Positions 58,753 through 64,000 of a DNA stretch of 64,000 nucleotides are shown piece after piece. Within the stretch, counting starts at the first letter, position 1. Each line of letters starts with the position of its first letter. Under the pieces are notes generated by a model. The model was not told the origin of the DNA. It saw only the letters and a program-made list of their open reading frames with translations, and made no database searches. A program made the translations under genes and the position numbers. The stretch spans positions 2,978,501-3,042,500 of the forward strand of contig NC_088309.1 of the NCBI RefSeq assembly GCF_910592395.1. The letters are read 5' to 3'. Origin of the DNA: Lineus longissimus. Its lineage: Eukaryota; Nemertea; Pilidiophora; Heteronemertea; Lineidae.

Positions 58753-61700
58753 CTGGAAAGAGAAAAGATAAAGAACATGTCAGCCCGAATTACCATGGTT
58801 ACAGTCTGCTTTTGATCACAAAAAGGGTTTCATGTATCATACTGTACCTGATGTATGACCAAGCCACAGTTAGAAGGGGCAGTCAATTACCCCGGCCTAT
58901 TGTGCTGTCCCTCTCAAATAAAGCTAGAGATGGGACTCAAACTTATTAGATGAGACCAATCGAAACAACTACAGAGGCATGATATACCCAATGCCAATGG
59001 TAAGGACCAGTGCAACTTTTCAACGATTCAATTTTAAAAGTCGTCAACGGCTCTTTTGAATCTTTTCTGAAAATTGCCAAGGTGCGCTGATAATTTCTAA
59101 ATATTTTCACGTATTATGACATTGAAAAATACAGCACAGCGGAAATAGTACAGAAGCATAATGAATAGAAAAGCACCCATGACCACAAACAGTACATCAA
59201 ATATTGATATTTATTCTGACCAAAAGGTTTATTTATCAGGACGGATCAATAAAATCATAATCAAACATGGGTTGGACCATATAGTAAGCCATAAGATAAA
59301 ATGGGTCATAGGCAGGATTGTAAGCACGACGGGTTGAAGAAGCCAGTGCCAGGACTGAATCAGATATGAGATGGAAATTCTGTACTTGCAAAAGCAAGCA
59401 AAGTAAATACTGTCACTGTCCCCAGTCTTTTTTATATTGGAAAGAGGATTCTCAATCTGTTTATTCAATGGCTGGTCAGAGGAAATCACAGAGGCCCGAG
59501 TGATGTCTTTAATTCGGCTGTGAATGCAATCTGATACCGGGTACTTAACTTACCAAGCTCTCAATTCAATACTCATGATGAAAGAGGTGAAGGAAATACT
59601 GACATCTTTTTATAAAACAAACTCAAATTCATTGCAAACAGAATGTTACACCAACCAAGGACACAATTCCCAAAGCTGAATGTTTATCTTAAAAAAACTG
59701 AAAACCTTTGTTTCACATCTATCTAGAATGAATTCCTCTGCACACAGTGCTTTGTGCAGTTATAAACAGCAAAGCCAACAGCAAGATTTGCAGGGATATA
59801 AGGAGTGGAAATAAAAATGACGAATAACACTAAATAATAATCAGACAACTCTGCCTCATTACCAAAGTCTAGTTATTAGTATTGAGCATTGGTCAGTATC
59901 GAGGCATCTGACGAGGCGAGCGTGGTGATTGACCCGGATATGAGGGTTCCGGCTGCCGTAATGTCACTTCAAAGCATAAACAGTTGATGGAATCACACTC
60001 AGGAAAAGCGCATTCACATTTGAAATCACAGCACTGCAATGGAATATCAAGGAAACAAGATTTTGTTAGCAAAAAATCCCAATTAATGTTACCAAAAATG
60101 AGCAGATTTACACTCCTGGTTGCCTAGGGATTGAAGTGCCGTTAGCATCCGCCTCGTTAATGTTAGGTGGAAAGTTTGAGGCCCGCAGGTAGATTGTTTC
60201 AATGCAGCCAGTTGGTTAGCATAGGGCAGAAACTACCTTTTTGCCAGGCACCTCCCATTAAAGGTAGGAGACTGGAAGAAATTAGTATCTCAGAAGCCAA
60301 ATCTGGCTGGCTCTTTCATAAGGGGTGAATCTTTCATAAACAAACTTCCTTTACTTGCATCTGCTCCATCCTTCATATACACAAGTAAGAACAAAATTGC
60401 ACAGCAGGGTATTCTCTGAACAAAACAATTAGCGGGAAATAATTAGGTGTCCATTTAGCTGGACTCGAATGCGCTTCTGGAAATTCACCAAAGTGAAAGG
60501 GTTAAAGGGTGAAAAGAATCAGCAAAAGGGCAAATTTTAGAAACAGCCACATGAATCGGATAATGAATAGGGCCAAAACACCTGAAATCGTGTAGGCATT
60601 ACAAAAACACTCACTAACATTTCTATCATCAACTACCTCACAAATAAGGAAGCAAATCACTGATACAAGAAATGGCTAAAACAGGAAATTTACATACAAT
60701 GTGTTGGAAGAACTAGAGAGTACATTGTTAAAGAAAATACTTAAAGATTATACTTACGCCGCATAATGGCTCTTTTCCTGGAGCTGGTGATGAACAACAT
60801 TGACACAGGATGATATCAATGCAATCAAATTGCTGAAAACCGACAGAAAGTTAGAATTAGATAGCATAAATGTTTGTAGGAATTTAGAGTCATGATCAGA
60901 TAAGAGTTCTTGGTTCAGGATCAAGAGGAAAGAAGTTACCGATTCCCTTTACAAACACACAGTGAAAACAATTGATACGAGGTTACTTTAGATTACGTAT
61001 TCTAATTATTCATAGGACAAAGATGGAATTCAAGCTGCCTGAAATGATAGTGGCTTCTCTTGCCTTTATTTGGAATTCTCTGCATAATCAAGATGTAACG
61101 AACTTATTCATCAGGTCTGCCACATACTGGTAATTTGAATTATGTACAAGCAGCCAAAATGCATGAAGTTACTGAGCAAGTTATTGAAAGATTCTGAGTA
61201 TTTGCAAGTAGTATCAAGCCTTTGTGAAGCAGTAATGGAACTGTATTAGGTAATGTGGGAATGGTAATGATTCACAAAATGAAATGAACACAATATTTCT
61301 GCTTTTGCGACTCAACTACAGTAGCTCACACTTCAAGTCACCATGATGTTGATGGTGGAAAGTTGAATAGGTTGTTTATGTCCTAATCATGGACTCAAAG
61401 ACAGTTTCTCATGATCCGGCAGAGGTCCTGAAATACCATTTGTTCCAGCTGGTAACGGCCACATAACAAATGCAGGTTCAGTTAAACTTTCTTTGGATGA
61501 AGTAAAAGTACACGTAAAAGATCGAAGGGATGGTTAGGAATTTTGTACAAAATGGTTTAAAATGATGATAATTGAAGCATCAAGCATAGGGGACTATTAT
61601 AAAAGCTTGCAAAATGATTTGAGTAAAATTAGAGGACATGTTAGTGTTTCAGCTAGAAATCTGTAAAGGCAGGGCAAAAACGCCTCAGTCTGAAAAAGGC

Positions 61701-63375
61701 AGAGGAGTGCAGTGCCCTGCTTAAATGGAAGGGTGCTGCAGCGTCCAGCTAAAGGGAAGACCTTGGCCACTGATGAAAAAATGCAAGGCAATAATAGAAA
61801 TTTGAGAAAAGGTTGTTGCTCCCTGCTTAAACTCTATGCTGAAACACTTCATGTGTGTGTGGTTACCTTGTTTCTACACAAATTCTACAGACCAAATAAA
61901 GAATATAGATAAAAATGTGCATTGTTAGTGGATTAGTGTGTCCTTGTATAATTTTTTTCCATCAGAATTTCACTAAACAGAAGGTGTGGAATTTTTGCTA
62001 CAATATAATCTTAACAGTTATAATGCAAGTGTGTTAGAAAACCTCAAAGTCAAAGTAAAAGAATTTCAAAACAATCCATTGGTAGTGCACTTGTGAAGAA
62101 AGTAAAACAAGAATTGAATATCAAGTTGGAGGTTCTGGGGTTAAAATGGAACTTACAAGGTCCTGTGAATGCCAATCAACACATAACAGACAGTCTTATA
62201 TAACAAGGCAAAGACATACTCTTGAGATCACTTATACCAAAAATATATAAGGTGAGCTTATACATTTTTGCTTATACCCAGTAGTAAGAATTTACTCTCT
62301 TTTCATGCACTCAGTTCAGACAGTTGGAACTTGAGTTTCGAGCTAGGTATGATCTATCTGCACAGGTATGTAATTATGCAGAAAACGTTGTTCAGTTCAT
62401 TTGCCAGCAACCACAACGCACAAGTAAACAGTTAAATGACCAGTTAAGATTAGATATTTTTGTTTTTTTATTCTAACAGCGACAGTACAAAAGGGGAAAC
62501 AAACCTTTCTCTGAGGACAGCACCGATCCAAACAAGATGTGACTCTTGGTTGTTGACAACAGTTACAAGCTTGGCCCAGTGATATACAGCACTCACAGCA
62601 TGGCTGATCTTCACTCCCACACAACCGACACTCACCACATAAGCCCCGAGACTAAAACAAAATGAAACAGGATTAAAATCAGCAATATGCCTGTGTGGAA
62701 GATTAAGGTTAAGGGTACTGGTTTTTATGTAGCAATAAAATATATTTGGTCTTCAACATGATCAACTTGAAAAGCGACTCAGCAATGGAACTTAAAAATT
62801 GACCACTACTCTGCTCCAAATTAATGATTCATCTTAAATTCAAACCATGACATTCAAATCGATGCAGGGAAGTACAATGTTAGAAAATATGGCTAGGCTG
62901 TTCAACTCGATATATAATCGTTCTGCATCCTTTACCAACTGGAAGAATACTATTACTTACCTGAAGGCACTGTTTGATGATAAGAGCTATGATCACAACA
63001 AACACATAACATGACACTGCTATGCAGATGATAACAGCTACGGGCAGATCCAAATCTTCATTGTAAGTCTGAGGTGTAGGAACAATCTCAATCTGGAATT
63101 AAGAAAACCAGAAATGCAATATATTTCTAGTTATTTCAAGCCTCCACTCTCTTAGGCAACTTTTAAACTTCTTGAATTTTTAAGTTAGCTAATCATGTCT
63201 GTTTAGGCCACTTTGATGGCAAGTTTGTGGACTTCCAAGTGTCAAAGGTATAGAGTGGTTTCATGTGACGTCATCACCTACCAAGCTGGAGGGACAGACA
63301 AAAGAAAGCCACATTTTAATTGGTGCTGGTGAAAATACCGAGAGACTCTGCATCAGTGAAACTTACGTCGGCCAT
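58618..63375 (-). CDS. Small cysteine-rich single-pass membrane protein, unnamed, alternative last exons
   Basis: I rebuilt this gene from short exons: 63367-63375 (ATG GCC GAC, then GTAAGT), 62961-63092, 62505-62652 (or 62505-62630), 60758-60832, then either 59893-60033 or 58618-58752. The product is about 165-167 residues if exon 3 is read without its frame problem. The N-terminus is short and extracellular or luminal (IEIVPTPQTYNEDLDLP). One membrane helix follows (VAVIICIAVSCYVFVVIIAL). The cytosolic part is very Cys-rich: CRLCGSEDQPCCECCISLGQ, CNCCQQPRVTSCLDRCC, CIDIILCQCC, and a C-terminal CxCxxPECxxINCLCFE block. No signal peptide, so a type III topology is likely. Clustered Cys suggests palmitoylation or metal binding. 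I cannot name the family with confidence, but such exact phase-0 exons and clean splice sites indicate a real gene. Confidence 0.8.
59210..59215 (-). promoter_or_regulatory. Poly(A) signal for the proximal terminal exon of the Cys-rich gene
   Basis: TTTATT (AATAAA on the minus strand) lies about 680 nt past the stop of the 59893-60033 exon and before the distal terminal exon, as expected for an alternative last exon. Confidence 0.5.
59893..60033 (-). other. Proximal alternative terminal exon of the Cys-rich gene
   Basis: Acceptor TTCCATTGCAG, then 46 codons and a stop: CCDFKCECAFPECDSINCLC, FEVTLRQPEPSYPG and a Pro/Arg-rich end (SPRSPRQMPRY). Splicing from exon 4 (ending GGC at 60758) is phase 0 for both terminal exons, so they are interchangeable. 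Confidence 0.78.
60110..60310. mobile_element. Candidate SINE copy
   Basis: The block AATGCAGCCAGTTGGTTAGCA near 60201 matches the 31.2-kb candidate SINE. It is preceded by GTGCCGTTAGCATCCGCC wording and followed by a short hairpin-like CTACCTTTTTGCCAGGCACC segment. It lies in an intron of the Cys-rich gene. Confidence 0.35.
60833..62504. other. Long intron of the Cys-rich gene
   Basis: No additional exon fitting the phase and Cys-rich character was found between exons 3 and 4. The sequence is AT-rich with no clear repeat. Confidence 0.5.
63266..63273. promoter_or_regulatory. Full palindromic CRE (TGACGTCA) in intron 1 of the Cys-rich gene
   Basis: An exact TGACGTCA lies about 95 bp downstream of the start codon, inside the first intron. 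CREB/ATF proteins bind this palindrome. Proximity to the presumed transcription start makes it a plausible regulatory site, but occupancy is unknown. Confidence 0.4.
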
Positions 63376-64000
63376 TCTTGTTTTCTGCACTTTTGTCTGT
63401 ATACTATCAGTCTCTGTGCATCACAACCTTCCAATCAACAGAGTTCAGTATAGTGTTGGAATTGGATAGGGCATGTCTCACACTGACACCGACTAGGCCT
63501 ACGAGTCTTACGACAGTCACTCAAATTATTTTTGTCAACAAACAATTTTCACCAGGTCAAATTCATTGATTTACAGGTTCCATTTAGTTTTCATTGCTTC
63601 CGCTTATTGTTCGAATCTTTATTGATGTAGTCGATCGTAATAAAATCAAGTTTTCGACTTAGACATCTTAGAAAATAGGCATTATTTCATGCATTTTGCA
63701 GGAAAATACACAAAGTTAAAACTATGCCGTAAAGTATCAAAAGGTCGCAAAACGACGCCGTTTCGCAGGAAACCGATCAAATACATAATCAAAAATAATG
63801 TGATTGATAGCAACATCCACATAAACAATTTTTTTTACTGAATAGTGTATAAAAATAGTTAAATATATACACATTACAATGTTGTCATTCTGTGTTTGTG
63901 TGATGGTCTCACTAGCCAGTGGGGATCAGGTCGGGTTTGTACTCTCCCAAAAAACTAGTTCTTCAATCTCGAGTGACTACCATGGATACAGATGGGCCTA
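63376..64000. other. Upstream region of the Cys-rich gene
   Basis: It contains the presumed promoter and 5' untranslated sequence. The start context is AACAAGAATGGCC, a good Kozak match. No TATA box close to the start and no further gene were recognised up to the window end. Confidence 0.4.

Overview
The window is nuclear DNA of a bilaterian invertebrate. Most genes are split into many short exons with canonical GT-AG introns, proteins match animal families (peroxisomal PEX11, exon-junction RBM8A, mitoribosomal mL54, WDR93), there are no operons, and the gaps hold minisatellites and decayed transposons. The sequence does not settle the phylum; a lophotrochozoan or an invertebrate deuterostome are both plausible.

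Layout. 1.4-3.2 kb (+): intronless fatty-acid amide hydrolase. 4.2-4.6 kb: an 89-bp higher-order satellite. 5.7-10.2 kb (-): lysosomal beta-hexosaminidase in 12 exons plus one optional 45-nt exon. 10.2-16.5 kb: gene-poor, with a MITE-like element (12.5 kb) and a roughly 26-bp minisatellite (13.7-14.2 kb). 16.5-21.4 kb (+): one giant exon encoding an unnamed protein of 1,634 residues with SUMO-interaction-like motifs. 23.9-25.8 kb: a degenerate satellite containing an inverted block and a 40-bp-arm hairpin. 26.6-31.0 kb (-): AAA+ ATPase AFG2B/SPATA5L1. 31.9-32.7 kb (+): MRPL54. 34.3-36.0 kb (-): PEX11 (alpha/beta type). 36.4-44.8 kb (+): WDR93 in 17 exons including a 12-nt microexon. 45.8-46.3 kb (-): LINE fragment. 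47.6-49.7 kb (-): RBM8A/Y14. 50.3-55.2 kb (+): a multi-C2H2 zinc-finger protein. 55.7-57.5 kb: a second degenerate repeat field. 57.7-63.4 kb (-): a small cysteine-rich single-pass membrane protein rebuilt from exons too short to show as long ORFs, with two alternative, duplicated terminal exons.

Gene models were assembled by joining exons at GT/AG sites with reading-frame bookkeeping. All join in frame except exon 3 of the cysteine-rich gene, which appears to carry a one-base frameshift. Three neighbour pairs are head-to-head (AFG2B/MRPL54, PEX11/WDR93, RBM8A/zinc finger), consistent with shared promoters.

The genes are not one pathway. The most informative context is linkage: PEX11, WDR93 and RBM8A lie together here, whereas in human PEX11A-WDR93 are neighbours on 15q26 and PEX11B-RBM8A are close on 1q21. 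The window therefore looks like the arrangement before vertebrate genome duplication. The best candidates for undescribed biology are the 1,634-residue protein (three possibly homologous folded modules plus a repeated VSL motif), the zinc-finger protein with four tandem repeats each carrying a SUMO-acceptor consensus, and the cysteine-rich membrane gene with duplicated last exons.
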